A stretch of 41,747 nucleotides of DNA from Jejuia rubra (GTDB lineage: Bacteria; Bacteroidota; Bacteroidia; Flavobacteriales; Flavobacteriaceae), in assembly GCF_042684665.1 (NCBI RefSeq), contig NZ_JBHULY010000033.1, positions 1 through 41,747 of the forward strand, written 5' to 3'. The notes under the pieces were generated by a model. That model worked only from the letters and a program-made list of their open reading frames with translations. It had not been told where the DNA came from and ran no database searches. This document shows, one piece after another, positions 33,849 through 41,743 of the stretch (position 1 is the stretch's first letter; every line of letters begins with the position of its first letter). The position numbers were made by a program, and so were the translations under genes.

Positions 33849-34916
33849 ATGGCACACAATATTAAACCAGGCGTTGCAACAGGCGATGAAGTACAGGCTA
33901 TTTTTAATCATGCTAAAGCAAACGGCTATGCACTACCAGCTGTAAATGTAATAGGTTCGGACACCATCAATGGAGTTTTGGAAACCGCAAGGGATTTAAA
34001 CTCGCCAGTAATTATTCAATTTTCAAACGGAGGCGCACAGTTTAATGCGGGCAAAGGTTTGGGCAACGATGGGCAAAAAGGAGCCATTGCTGGCGCTATT
34101 GCGGGAGCAAAACATATACATACCCTAGCGGAAGCCTATGGTGCAACCGTAATTTTACATACGGACCACTGTGCCAAAAAACTATTACCTTGGATTGACG
34201 GCATGTTAGATGCCAGTGAAAAGCATTTCGCAGAAACCGGGAAGTCATTGTTCAGTTCTCATATGATTGACCTTTCAGAAGAACCCATTGAGGAAAACAT
34301 CGAAATCTGCAAGGAGTACTTAAAACGAATGTCTAAAATGGGCATGACTTTGGAGATTGAACTGGGTATCACTGGCGGTGAGGAAGACGGCGTTGACAAT
34401 ACTGATGTGGATGACTCCAAACTATACACCCAACCAGAGGAAGTAGCTTATGCATACGAAGAATTGAGCAAGGTAAGTCCAAGATTTACTATTGCAGCAG
34501 CTTTTGGAAATGTACATGGGGTTTACAAACCCGGAAATGTAAAATTGACTCCTAAAATTTTGAAGAACTCTCAAGAGTATATCAGCAAAAAATATGGTGT
34601 TGAGCATAATCATATCGATTTTGTATTCCACGGCGGCTCTGGTTCTACGGTTGAGGAAATACGAGAGGCTATTGGCTATGGTGTTATAAAAATGAATATC
34701 GATACGGATTTACAATACGCTTTTATGAGTGGTATCCGTGATTATATGAACGACAAATCGGAATACTTGAAGTCTCAAATCGGTAATCCAGATGGTGAGG
34801 ATTCTCCAAATAAAAAATACTATGACCCAAGGGTTTGGTTACGTGAAGGTGAAAAATCATTTGTTGAGCGCTTAAAGAAAGCTTTCGAAGATTTGAACAA
34901 CGTCAATACGTTATAA
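33849..34916 (+). CDS. fbaA: Class II fructose-1,6-bisphosphate aldolase
   Basis: Zinc-dependent enzyme of glycolysis and gluconeogenesis: splits fructose-1,6-bisphosphate into glyceraldehyde-3-phosphate and dihydroxyacetone phosphate. Motifs are NIKPGVATGDEVQAIFNHAK, ALPAVNVIGSDTINGVLETA, QFSNGGAQFNAGKG, the metal and catalytic region VILHTDHCAKKLLPWIDG, LEIELGITGGEEDGVDN, AAAFGNVHGVYKPG and FHGGSGSTVEEI. The ATG at 33849 gives 355 residues, like E. coli FbaA (359), and begins MAHNIKPG as usual in flavobacteria. The 15-codon extension to 33804 overlaps a promoter box. A strong terminator follows. Confidence 0.95.
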   Translation: MAHNIKPGVATGDEVQAIFNHAKANGYALPAVNVIGSDTINGVLETARDLNSPVIIQFSNGGAQFNAGKGLGNDGQKGAIAGAIAGAKHIHTLAEAYGATVILHTDHCAKKLLPWIDGMLDASEKHFAETGKSLFSSHMIDLSEEPIEENIEICKEYLKRMSKMGMTLEIELGITGGEEDGVDNTDVDDSKLYTQPEEVAYAYEELSKVSPRFTIAAAFGNVHGVYKPGNVKLTPKILKNSQEYISKKYGVEHNHIDFVFHGGSGSTVEEIREAIGYGVIKMNIDTDLQYAFMSGIRDYMNDKSEYLKSQIGNPDGEDSPNKKYYDPRVWLREGEKSFVERLKKAFEDLNNVNTL

Positions 34917-34942
34917 GATAAGTTATATTAAAACGATAATGG

Positions 34943-34975
34943 AAAAGGTTCTGTGTTTTCGCAGAACCTTTTTAC
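34943..34975 (+). terminator. Intrinsic terminator after the aldolase gene
   Basis: An 11-bp perfect stem (aaaaggttctg at 34943-34953 with cagaacctttt at 34962-34972) with an 8-base loop and a T-rich tail. The following 200 bases up to accD show no gene. Confidence 0.85.
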
Positions 34976-35179
34976 TTATTACACTGTATGACAACAGGTT
35001 ACCTTTCTGCTGTCTATAAAATTATAAAGGCGTTACCTCAAAAATTAAAAAAAGGCTTAATTTTGTAATTGAAATGTAGTTTATCTTCCCAAATTGAAAA
35101 TTACAGCTTATATTATTTTTAACGATTTCTTCAAATGATCTTTTAATCTGAAAAATCGTCAATCTAAACATTATTTAAT

Positions 35180-36037
35180 ATGTCTTGGTTCAAAAGAAAA
35201 GATAAAGGAATACAAACATCTACAGAGGAAAAGAAAGACACCCCAAAAGGATTGTGGTACAAATCCCCAACCGGTAAAATTGTAGACACTAAAGAGTTAC
35301 AGGAGAATTACTATGTAAGCCCAGAGGACGGTTACCACGTAAGGATTGGCAGTACGGAATATTTCGAGATTCTCTTTGACGATAATAAATTTAAGGAATT
35401 GGATGTCAAATTGGAATCCAAAGATCCACTAAAGTTTGTGGACACTAAAAAATATCCTGACCGACTAAAAGCCGCCCAAGAGAAAACCAAGCTTAAAGAT
35501 GCTGTTCGCACTGCGGTTGGAAAGTCTAAGGGGAAAGACCTTGTAGTTGCCTGTATGGATTTCGGATTTATTGGAGGCTCAATGGGTAGTGTTGTTGGTG
35601 AAAAAATTGCTCGCGCGGCCGACTACTCATTAAAACACAATATCCCATTGATGGTAATTTCAAAATCAGGGGGAGCGCGGATGATGGAAGCGGCACTATC
35701 ATTGATGCAGTTGGCAAAAACTTCCGTAAAATTGGCGCAATTGGCAGATGCCAAAATTCCTTATATCTCTTTGTGCACTGACCCCACAACTGGTGGAACT
35801 ACAGCTTCTTTTGCTATGCTGGGCGATATTAATATCAGTGAGCCAGGAGCCTTAATTGGATTTGCCGGTCCTCGCATCGTAAGAGACACTACGGGAAAAG
35901 AACTCCCAGAAGGCTTCCAGACCTCAGAGTTTTTATTGGAACATGGGTTCCTTGACTTTATCACTCTAAGAAGAGATTTAAAAAATAAGGTGAATCAATA
36001 TCTGGATTTGATATTGAACCAACCTTTGAGAGATTAA
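35180..36037 (+). CDS. accD: Acetyl-CoA carboxylase carboxyltransferase subunit beta
   Basis: Transfers CO2 from carboxybiotin to acetyl-CoA, with AccA, to make malonyl-CoA. The crotonase-like core is clear (DAVRTAVGKSKGKDLVVACM, FIGGSMGSVVGEKIARA, ISKSGGARMMEAALSLMQLA, TDPTTGGTTASFAMLGD, IGFAGPRIV, GFQTSEFLLEHGFLDFI). In E. coli four Cys before the core form a zinc ribbon (C27, C30, C46, C49). Here the equivalent positions are Ser29, Gly32, Ser47 and Asp50 in LWYKSPTG and YVSPEDGYHVRIG, so no zinc can bind there. The rest of the ribbon's framework is kept. The length, 285 residues, is normal. Confidence 0.95.
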   Translation: MSWFKRKDKGIQTSTEEKKDTPKGLWYKSPTGKIVDTKELQENYYVSPEDGYHVRIGSTEYFEILFDDNKFKELDVKLESKDPLKFVDTKKYPDRLKAAQEKTKLKDAVRTAVGKSKGKDLVVACMDFGFIGGSMGSVVGEKIARAADYSLKHNIPLMVISKSGGARMMEAALSLMQLAKTSVKLAQLADAKIPYISLCTDPTTGGTTASFAMLGDINISEPGALIGFAGPRIVRDTTGKELPEGFQTSEFLLEHGFLDFITLRRDLKNKVNQYLDLILNQPLRD

Positions 36038-36051
36038 TACAAACGATTTTG

Positions 36052-36092
36052 AAAAATGGGCCAAAAGTGAAACTACTTTTGGCCCATTTTTC
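36052..36092. terminator. Strong hairpin terminator between accD and the histidine kinase gene
   Basis: A perfect 17-bp stem (36052-36068 with 36075-36091) around a 6-base loop gaaact. The stem ends in A-runs on the left arm and T-runs on the right arm, so it can stop transcription from both convergent genes. Confidence 0.9.
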
Positions 36093-36151
36093 ATTCTATC
36101 AAAAAGTAGGCATCCGAATTCTTGATATTGAAAAGTTTCTTGTATGTTATC

Positions 36152-37285
36152 TCAAGGCAAGTCTTGCGTGCTGTTTATAGCCTTCTTAAAGAAAATCGAA
36201 AATTCTGTGCCAACCTCCACCTCGCTGGTCACCTCCACTTTTCCACCCATAGATTCGATATGATTTTTGGTGATGAACAACCCAAGCCCAATGGAATCCC
36301 TGTTGGTATGGAAAGTTTTATATAACTGAAACAATTTTTTGCCGTATTTTTCCAAATCGATACCCATACCGTTATCAGCAATTTTTAGAATAACATAGCC
36401 TTCAACTTCGGAGGTTGATAATTCCACTTGTGGCGTTCTATCATCAGACCTGTATTTTATGGCATTGGTTAAAAAATTCAAAATAATACTATCCAAATAG
36501 GCCGGTACACCTTTGATGAATAGCTCTTCGTCTACATCATTAATGATATTTGTTTTTGTGTTTCTAGCCACGGCGGCCACACTATAAATTGCCTTCTCAA
36601 TATAATCGTAGAGATTAAGCGTTTCCAATTCTGTAGCTTCCACAGTTTTAATTTGTGCCACCTCGGTCAAATGCGAAACGGTTTCTACCAAATTTTCAAT
36701 GGCATTGGATAGCAGTTTAAAATTATCGTTGTACCTCAACCATTCAAATTCTTCTTCTAAAAACCCTTTTACCGTCATCAAATTTCCCGAGTGGGAACGT
36801 AAATTATGCGTAATGATATCGGCAAAGGAAGTCAACCGTTCATTTTGTTCCCGCACTACCCTCAACATTAATCGCAGTTTATCCTGACTTAGCTTTCTGC
36901 TTGTGATATCGGAAAATTGCCAAATCATCTGAGTAGGTTTGCCATCAATAGCAGAAATGAGGGACACGGAAATTAAAAACCAAATGACAGACCCATCCTT
37001 ATGAAAATAACGTTGCATCACGCGATAGCGATCAATCTTCCCTTGCATCAACCTTTCATATTTTGTGGCATGAGCGCCCAAATCATCCCTGAAAATGATG
37101 TTCTCTATTTTCATGTTGTACAACTCATTTTTGGTGTAGCCCAACATGTCGCACATGCTGTCGTTCACCTTAATCCAATCGCCGTCTAGGGTTAGGATAG
37201 CAATGCCGTTGTAGGTATTGTTGAAGATTTTTTCAAGATGGTCGTAGGAGTCTGGAAAGCTTTCTTCCGGGAAGAGTGATTTCAT
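36152..37285 (-). CDS. PAS-domain sensor histidine kinase
   Basis: Soluble sensor kinase of 377 residues without membrane segments. A PAS domain spans about 17-130 (YNGIAILTLDGDWIKVNDSM, MQRYFHKDGSVIWFLISVSL, TQMIWQFSDITSRK). A dimerisation/phospho-acceptor region follows, ADIITHNLRSHSGNL with His160. The HATPase core has ILNFLTNAIKYRS (N box), LKIADNGMGIDLEK (G1) and DSIGLGLFITKNHIESMGG (G2). No receiver domain or response regulator gene is adjacent, so its partner and signal are unknown. It is divergent from rpsO and convergent with accD, behind a shared hairpin. Confidence 0.92.
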   Translation of the reverse strand: MKSLFPEESFPDSYDHLEKIFNNTYNGIAILTLDGDWIKVNDSMCDMLGYTKNELYNMKIENIIFRDDLGAHATKYERLMQGKIDRYRVMQRYFHKDGSVIWFLISVSLISAIDGKPTQMIWQFSDITSRKLSQDKLRLMLRVVREQNERLTSFADIITHNLRSHSGNLMTVKGFLEEEFEWLRYNDNFKLLSNAIENLVETVSHLTEVAQIKTVEATELETLNLYDYIEKAIYSVAAVARNTKTNIINDVDEELFIKGVPAYLDSIILNFLTNAIKYRSDDRTPQVELSTSEVEGYVILKIADNGMGIDLEKYGKKLFQLYKTFHTNRDSIGLGLFITKNHIESMGGKVEVTSEVEVGTEFSIFFKKAINSTQDLP

Positions 37286-37399
37286 ATGCTTTAAACAATA
37301 AGTTCGTTCATATTAACAGCTAAAAATCAGTTTAGGGAGGTTGGTATTTTAAAATCATTGAAAAGTTACACAAAAAAACTTTTAACACCAAAAAAGTAT

Positions 37400-37407
37400 T
37401 ATATTTG
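37400..37407 (+). promoter_or_regulatory. -7 box of rpsO
   Basis: TATATTTG matches TAnnTTTG. The rpsO ATG at 37463 would then have a leader of about 50 bases. The long open frame that begins upstream at 37358 starts before this box, so its first 35 codons are not part of the gene. Confidence 0.55.
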
Positions 37408-37462
37408 CCGACTGAAAGAAAGCCTTTCGCAGTACATAACAATCATTTACAATAATATTAGC

Positions 37463-37732
37463 ATGTATTTAACTAAAGAAGTAAAAGAGGGTATTTTTGA
37501 GAAGTACGGTAAGGGAAAAAACGATACCGGTACCGCTGAAGCCCAAATTGCGTTGTTTACGCACAGAATTAATCACTTAACCGAACACTTAAAAAACAAT
37601 CGTAAAGATTATAATACTGAGCGTTCGTTAGTAAAGCTAGTAGGTAAGCGTAGAGCGTTGCTAGATTACTTAACTAAGAAGGATATCTTAAGATATCGTG
37701 CGATAGTAAAAGAATTAGGATTAAGAAAATAA
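37463..37732 (+). CDS. rpsO: 30S ribosomal protein S15
   Basis: Binds 16S rRNA early in small-subunit assembly. The sequence MYLTKEVKEGIFEKYGKG, TGTAEAQIALFTHRINHLTE, NRKDYNTERSLVKLVGKRRA and YLTKKDILRYRAIVKELGLR is unmistakable. The ATG at 37463 gives 89 residues, the same as E. coli S15. The upstream extension to 37358 has no counterpart and overlaps a promoter box. It lies upstream of pnp, as in many bacteria, but is separated from it by a terminator. Confidence 0.96.
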   Translation: MYLTKEVKEGIFEKYGKGKNDTGTAEAQIALFTHRINHLTEHLKNNRKDYNTERSLVKLVGKRRALLDYLTKKDILRYRAIVKELGLRK

Positions 37733-37742
37733 ACAGGATAAA

Positions 37743-37772
37743 AGAGGTTTGCATTGGCGAGCCTCTTTTTTC
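37743..37772 (+). terminator. Intrinsic terminator after rpsO
   Basis: A 10-bp stem with two G-U pairs (agaggtttgc at 37743-37752, gcgagcctct at 37757-37766), loop attg, then a T-run. It separates rpsO from pnp. Confidence 0.85.
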
Positions 37773-38054
37773 TTTTCACCCTGAGCTTGTCGAAGGGTTA
37801 GCGCTAGGGATTGAGGGATTTGTTGAAGCTCCTCGAAGAGAGCGACTCCCGAAAGCCCGACCCCTTGTGGGTAGCGCCCAAATAAAACATCTCTTGCAAA
37901 GGAGTATAAATTTTGCACAATTTAGAAGAAGCTAAACATAGTTTTTCATTGGTCAACGACCTTTCAGGTCAACACACAACCACTACACACAACACAACGA
38001 CCATTGTTTAACATGATTTGAGCGCGATACTGCTTGAATCACAAGAAAAATTTT
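37773..38054. repeat. rpsO-pnp spacer with a GTCGAAGGG-type dispersed repeat
   Basis: The spacer is nearly 300 bases and holds no gene. At 37779-37797 it contains ccctgagcttgtcgaaggg, an imperfect palindrome known as a widespread dispersed element in many bacterial groups. More G+C-rich, hairpin-forming sequence follows to about 37885 (for example gctcctcgaagagagc near 37828), unlike the AT-rich flanks. The region from about 37920 to 38054 is the pnp leader, rich in CA-type repeats (acacaaccactacacacaac), without a clear promoter. Confidence 0.6.
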
Positions 38055-40319
38055 ATGATTCCACAAACATTTAAAGAGGTCATAGACCTTGGTGACGGTA
38101 GAGAAATTTCTATCGAGACCGGAAAATTAGCAAAACAGGCACATGGTTCTGTTGTTGTACAATCTGGAAAATGTATGCTATTGTGTACGGTAGTTTCCAA
38201 TTATCACGCGGCCGACGTTGACTTTTTACCATTAACGGTAGATTACAGAGAGAAATTTGCAGCCGCAGGACGATACCCAGGCGGATTCTTTAAACGAGAA
38301 GCTAGACCAAGCGATAACGAAGTATTAACCATGCGTTTAGTAGACCGTGTATTGCGTCCATTATTTCCAAAGGATTACCATGCTGAAACACAGGTGATGA
38401 TTCAATTAATGTCACACGACGAAAATGTGATGCCAGACGCTATGGCTGGTTTAGCAGCTTCGGCCGCTATTCAATTATCGGATTTTCCGTTTGAATGTGC
38501 CATTTCTGAAGTACGTGTTGGCCGTATCAATGGTGAATTGATTATCAACCCTACCAGAGCACAATTAGAAGAAAGTGATCTCGATATGGTAATCGGTGCT
38601 TCTGCGGATTCTGTGATGATGGTTGAAGGTGAAATGAAAGAGATTTCGGAAGAGGAAATGGTTGAGGCGATTGAGTTTGCACATGAAGCTATCAAAAAGC
38701 AGTGTGAAGCACAATTAAAATTAGCTGAAGCCTTTGGCAAAAAAGAAACCAGAGAATATGAGCCTGAAGTTGAAGACGAGGATTTGGCAAAGAAAATCCA
38801 TGACATGGTTTATGATAAAACCTATGCGATTGCCAAAGCTGGCTCGGCTAAACACGAAAGAAGCGAAGCTTTTAGTAAAATAAAAGAGGAAGTTTTTGAA
38901 TCTTTCCCTGAGGAAGAGCATGAGGAACTTGGAAAATTGATTCATAAGTACGTCGCCAAAGCCCAAAAGGAGGCTGTAAGAAACTTGACCTTGGATGAAG
39001 GTTTACGTTTAGATGGACGTACCACAGATGAAATCAGACCAATTTGGTGCGAGGTGGATTATTTACCTTCCACCCATGGTTCAGCGATTTTTACCCGTGG
39101 GGAAACTCAGGCTTTAGCTACTGTTACCTTGGGAACTTCGAGAGAGGCTAACGTTATTGACAACCCTTCTTTTGAGGGTGAAGAGCGTTTCTATTTACAC
39201 TATAACTTCCCTCCTTTTTCAACAGGTGAAGCAAGACCAATCCGAGGTACTTCACGTCGTGAGGTAGGCCATGGTAACCTGGCGCAACGTGCTTTAAAAG
39301 GTATGGTTCCAGAGGATTGCCCTTACACCGTACGTGTGGTATCCGAAGTATTGGAATCTAACGGTTCGTCTTCAATGGCTACCGTATGTTCGGGCACAAT
39401 GGCACTGATGGATGCTGGTGTTCAGATGAAAAAACCAGTTTCTGGTATTGCAATGGGATTGATTTCCGATGCTGAAACGGGGAAATATGCTGTACTATCT
39501 GATATTTTAGGAGATGAAGATCACTTAGGTGATATGGACTTTAAAGTAACCGGTACTGCCGATGGTATTACTGCTTGCCAAATGGATATAAAGGTAAAGG
39601 GTTTATCCTATGAAATTTTGGTAAAAGCCCTAATGCAAGCAAAAGATGGCCGTTTACATATCTTGCAAAAACTGGTAGATACAATCGACACTCCTAGAGA
39701 AGATGTTAAGCCACATGCTCCTAAAATGGTAACTCGCATAATTCCTGGTGAATATATTGGTGCCGTTATCGGTTCTGGAGGTAAAGTAATTCAAGAATTA
39801 CAAAAGGAAACCAATACCACTATTGTTATCAACGAAGACCCTGTAACAGAGGAGGGTATTGTTGAGATTTTAGGTACTGGTCAAGAAGGTATTGACGCCG
39901 TTTTAGCAAAAATTGATGCCTTGATGTTTAAGCCTGAAGTTGGTAGCGTTTACGAAGTAAAAGTGACTAAAATCTTAGATTTCGGTGCGGTTGTTGAGTA
40001 TGTTGACGCTCCAGGAAATGACACTTTGATCCACATTTCAGAATTGGCATGGGAACGCACAAATAATGTAACTGACGTAGTCAATGTTGGTGATACTATG
40101 GATGTGAAGTATTTTGGTTTCGATCCAAAAACACGCAAGGAAAAAGTTTCCCGTAAGGCTATTTTACCTAAACCTGAAGGCTGGCAACCAAGACCTCCAA
40201 GAGACAATAATAAAGGTGGTAGAGATAACCGAGGCAGAGACAATCGTGGACGCGATAATCGTAACCGCGATAATCGCAGGGACGACAGAAGCCCAAGAGA
40301 AGAGAAGAAAGAAGACTAA
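38055..40319 (+). CDS. pnp: Polyribonucleotide nucleotidyltransferase (PNPase)
   Basis: Phosphorolytic 3'-to-5' exoribonuclease and RNA-degradation enzyme. Two RNase PH-like halves (first: LPLTVDYREKFAAAGRYPGG, LRPLFPKDYHAETQVM; second: LRLDGRTTDEIRPIWCEVDY, YNFPPFSTGEARPIRGTSRR, DILGDEDHLGDMDFKVTG with the active-site Asp residues) flank the helical domain. KH (EYIGAVIGSGGKVIQELQ) and S1 (YEVKVTKILDFGAVVEYVDA) domains follow. The ATG at 38055 (MIPQTFKEVIDLGDG) is chosen over TTG at 38034. The protein has 754 residues. Its last ~37 residues are an Arg/Asn/Asp-rich tail built on RDNRG/RDNRN repeats, probably an RNA- or partner-binding disordered tail. Confidence 0.96.
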   Translation: MIPQTFKEVIDLGDGREISIETGKLAKQAHGSVVVQSGKCMLLCTVVSNYHAADVDFLPLTVDYREKFAAAGRYPGGFFKREARPSDNEVLTMRLVDRVLRPLFPKDYHAETQVMIQLMSHDENVMPDAMAGLAASAAIQLSDFPFECAISEVRVGRINGELIINPTRAQLEESDLDMVIGASADSVMMVEGEMKEISEEEMVEAIEFAHEAIKKQCEAQLKLAEAFGKKETREYEPEVEDEDLAKKIHDMVYDKTYAIAKAGSAKHERSEAFSKIKEEVFESFPEEEHEELGKLIHKYVAKAQKEAVRNLTLDEGLRLDGRTTDEIRPIWCEVDYLPSTHGSAIFTRGETQALATVTLGTSREANVIDNPSFEGEERFYLHYNFPPFSTGEARPIRGTSRREVGHGNLAQRALKGMVPEDCPYTVRVVSEVLESNGSSSMATVCSGTMALMDAGVQMKKPVSGIAMGLISDAETGKYAVLSDILGDEDHLGDMDFKVTGTADGITACQMDIKVKGLSYEILVKALMQAKDGRLHILQKLVDTIDTPREDVKPHAPKMVTRIIPGEYIGAVIGSGGKVIQELQKETNTTIVINEDPVTEEGIVEILGTGQEGIDAVLAKIDALMFKPEVGSVYEVKVTKILDFGAVVEYVDAPGNDTLIHISELAWERTNNVTDVVNVGDTMDVKYFGFDPKTRKEKVSRKAILPKPEGWQPRPPRDNNKGGRDNRGRDNRGRDNRNRDNRRDDRSPREEKKED

Positions 40320-40340
40320 ATCCTTTCTTTTAATTCATAA

Positions 40341-40380
40341 AAAAAACCGAAAGACTAAAATTCTTTCGGTTTTTTGTTTT
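40341..40380 (+). terminator. Intrinsic terminator after pnp
   Basis: A 13-bp stem (aaaaaaccgaaag at 40341-40353, ctttcggtttttt at 40363-40375) with a 9-base loop. A-runs and T-runs flank it, so it may also serve the convergent gene that ends at 40397. Confidence 0.85.
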
Positions 40381-40396
40381 TGTCAATTACTTGGGC

Positions 40397-41608
40397 TTAA
40401 GGTTGCACCCAAGCATTATTATAGGCATCATATATCATTTGTCTTAGACTAGTCGTCCCTTGCAAAGTAACGCCTTGAGAGTTCATCACAATAACACAAT
40501 CTACACCTGTTCCCGGGAACATCACAATTTGTGTCCTAACACCTTGTGAAACTGTTGGGTCGCTACTGGTGCCAATAGAACCAGCCTTTCCATAATAATT
40601 GCCATGGATTTCATCCGCAGGATCAGCGACATCCATTCCAAGTCTGTGCAACTTCATTAAATCTCTTTGATCTTTGGTCACTAATATTTCGGTATACTCA
40701 AAATAAGCGTTTACTTTAGCCATTTCCATAGCAGTCATAAAATATCCGCCACCACCAGACTTATTGTTCCAGCTACCGTAATATTGTCCACCGTTATTAC
40801 TTCCATCGTTCGCATTATAATATAATGTTGAAACATCCCTACTTTCAGGAAAACATCCCACTAATGGCAATGACAGTCTATCAAAGATATTCTGTTGCAT
40901 ATACAATAGATACATAAATTGGGTATTAGCATCATTTTCAATATCGATAGCTGGACTCCCCTCAAGATTGCTCCATAAAGAAGGAATTAACACGCGGTAC
41001 AAAGCAAAATTCACATTAAGGTAATTTCTGGTTTTTGCATTCACTACACCAGTTTCTATACAGTCCTTTAAACCTTGATAGCCTAAAGTAACATCAAAAT
41101 TGTTGTTGGTGCTTTGTAATCCAGATTCGTGTTTTAAAAGATCTTTAAAGCTTAAATTATTCACGCCAGGGCCTATTGTCCAAGAATTTGGAAGCCAATC
41201 AGCTATGTTGTCTTCGATAGTTAGGTTGTTTGCTTCCAAAAGTTGCATTACCGCTATAGCCGTATAGAATTTGGAAACACTAGCCACATTTATTTCTTTA
41301 TTCAAAGTGAAGTCGATAGAGCCATCGGCAGCATTTCGGGCTTTCCCAAAGGCATCGGATCTTTCTAAATTCCCATTTTTACTGATGGTATATGCCCATC
41401 CTATGGGGCTATCACCCCCCGCTTCAACATAATCAATTAAATTTTGTTCAAAGACATCCATATTAAAAACGGCGGTATTGGTTTGGAAATCGTTAAAAGA
41501 TTCTTCAACCTCACAACTCGTAAAGGCTATGAACAAGAAAAAAATGAATAATCGTTTTACTAACTTACTTTTATTCGGTGCTGAAAACATTTTGTTTGTA
41601 GTTATCAT
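40397..41608 (-). CDS. Serine hydrolase of the beta-lactamase (class C/PBP-like) family, lipoprotein
   Basis: Envelope lipoprotein: a hydrophobic segment ends in a lipobox (AFTSC, Cys32), followed by acidic EVEE. The beta-lactamase-like fold shows the S-x-x-K tetrad NVASVSKFYTA (Ser110, Lys113), a possible Y-x-N in RNYLNVNFALY, and GKAGSIGTS in the place of the KTG box (here KAG). Length is 403 residues. Members include D-aminopeptidases, esterases and PBP-like proteins; nothing here indicates antibiotic resistance. A second ATG at 41590 (MFSAPNKSK) would shorten it by six residues and is equally possible. No partner gene is adjacent. Confidence 0.85.
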   Translation of the reverse strand: MITTNKMFSAPNKSKLVKRLFIFFLFIAFTSCEVEESFNDFQTNTAVFNMDVFEQNLIDYVEAGGDSPIGWAYTISKNGNLERSDAFGKARNAADGSIDFTLNKEINVASVSKFYTAIAVMQLLEANNLTIEDNIADWLPNSWTIGPGVNNLSFKDLLKHESGLQSTNNNFDVTLGYQGLKDCIETGVVNAKTRNYLNVNFALYRVLIPSLWSNLEGSPAIDIENDANTQFMYLLYMQQNIFDRLSLPLVGCFPESRDVSTLYYNANDGSNNGGQYYGSWNNKSGGGGYFMTAMEMAKVNAYFEYTEILVTKDQRDLMKLHRLGMDVADPADEIHGNYYGKAGSIGTSSDPTVSQGVRTQIVMFPGTGVDCVIVMNSQGVTLQGTTSLRQMIYDAYNNAWVQP

Positions 41609-41682
41609 TGGTGTTTATTTTATGTATTACACTAATAGATAACTTGCACCTGTATTTTGTTACCTCCTTTTTTTAAGTTATT

Positions 41683-41698
41683 TAACCCGTTGTGCATT
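41683..41698. repeat. 16-bp inverted repeat, right copy
   Basis: taacccgttgtgcatt is the exact reverse complement of the copy at 48-63. It lies about 75 bases upstream of the serine hydrolase gene (minus strand). Confidence 0.6.
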
Positions 41699-41726
41699 AT
41701 GATTTAAAAGAAAAAAGTTGTTCATC

Positions 41727-41743
41727 TTACTGATAATCAGTAA
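41727..41743. repeat. Perfect 17-bp palindrome
   Basis: ttactgat-a-atcagtaa has two perfect 8-base arms around a single A. It looks like an operator half-pair or small hairpin. Nothing to the right is visible in the window. Confidence 0.4.

Noticed and set aside
37721..37918. 65-codon minus-strand frame in the rpsO-pnp spacer
   Set aside because: Its peptide (LRQAQGE) is the known translation of the dispersed GTCGAAGGG repeat, not a gene.
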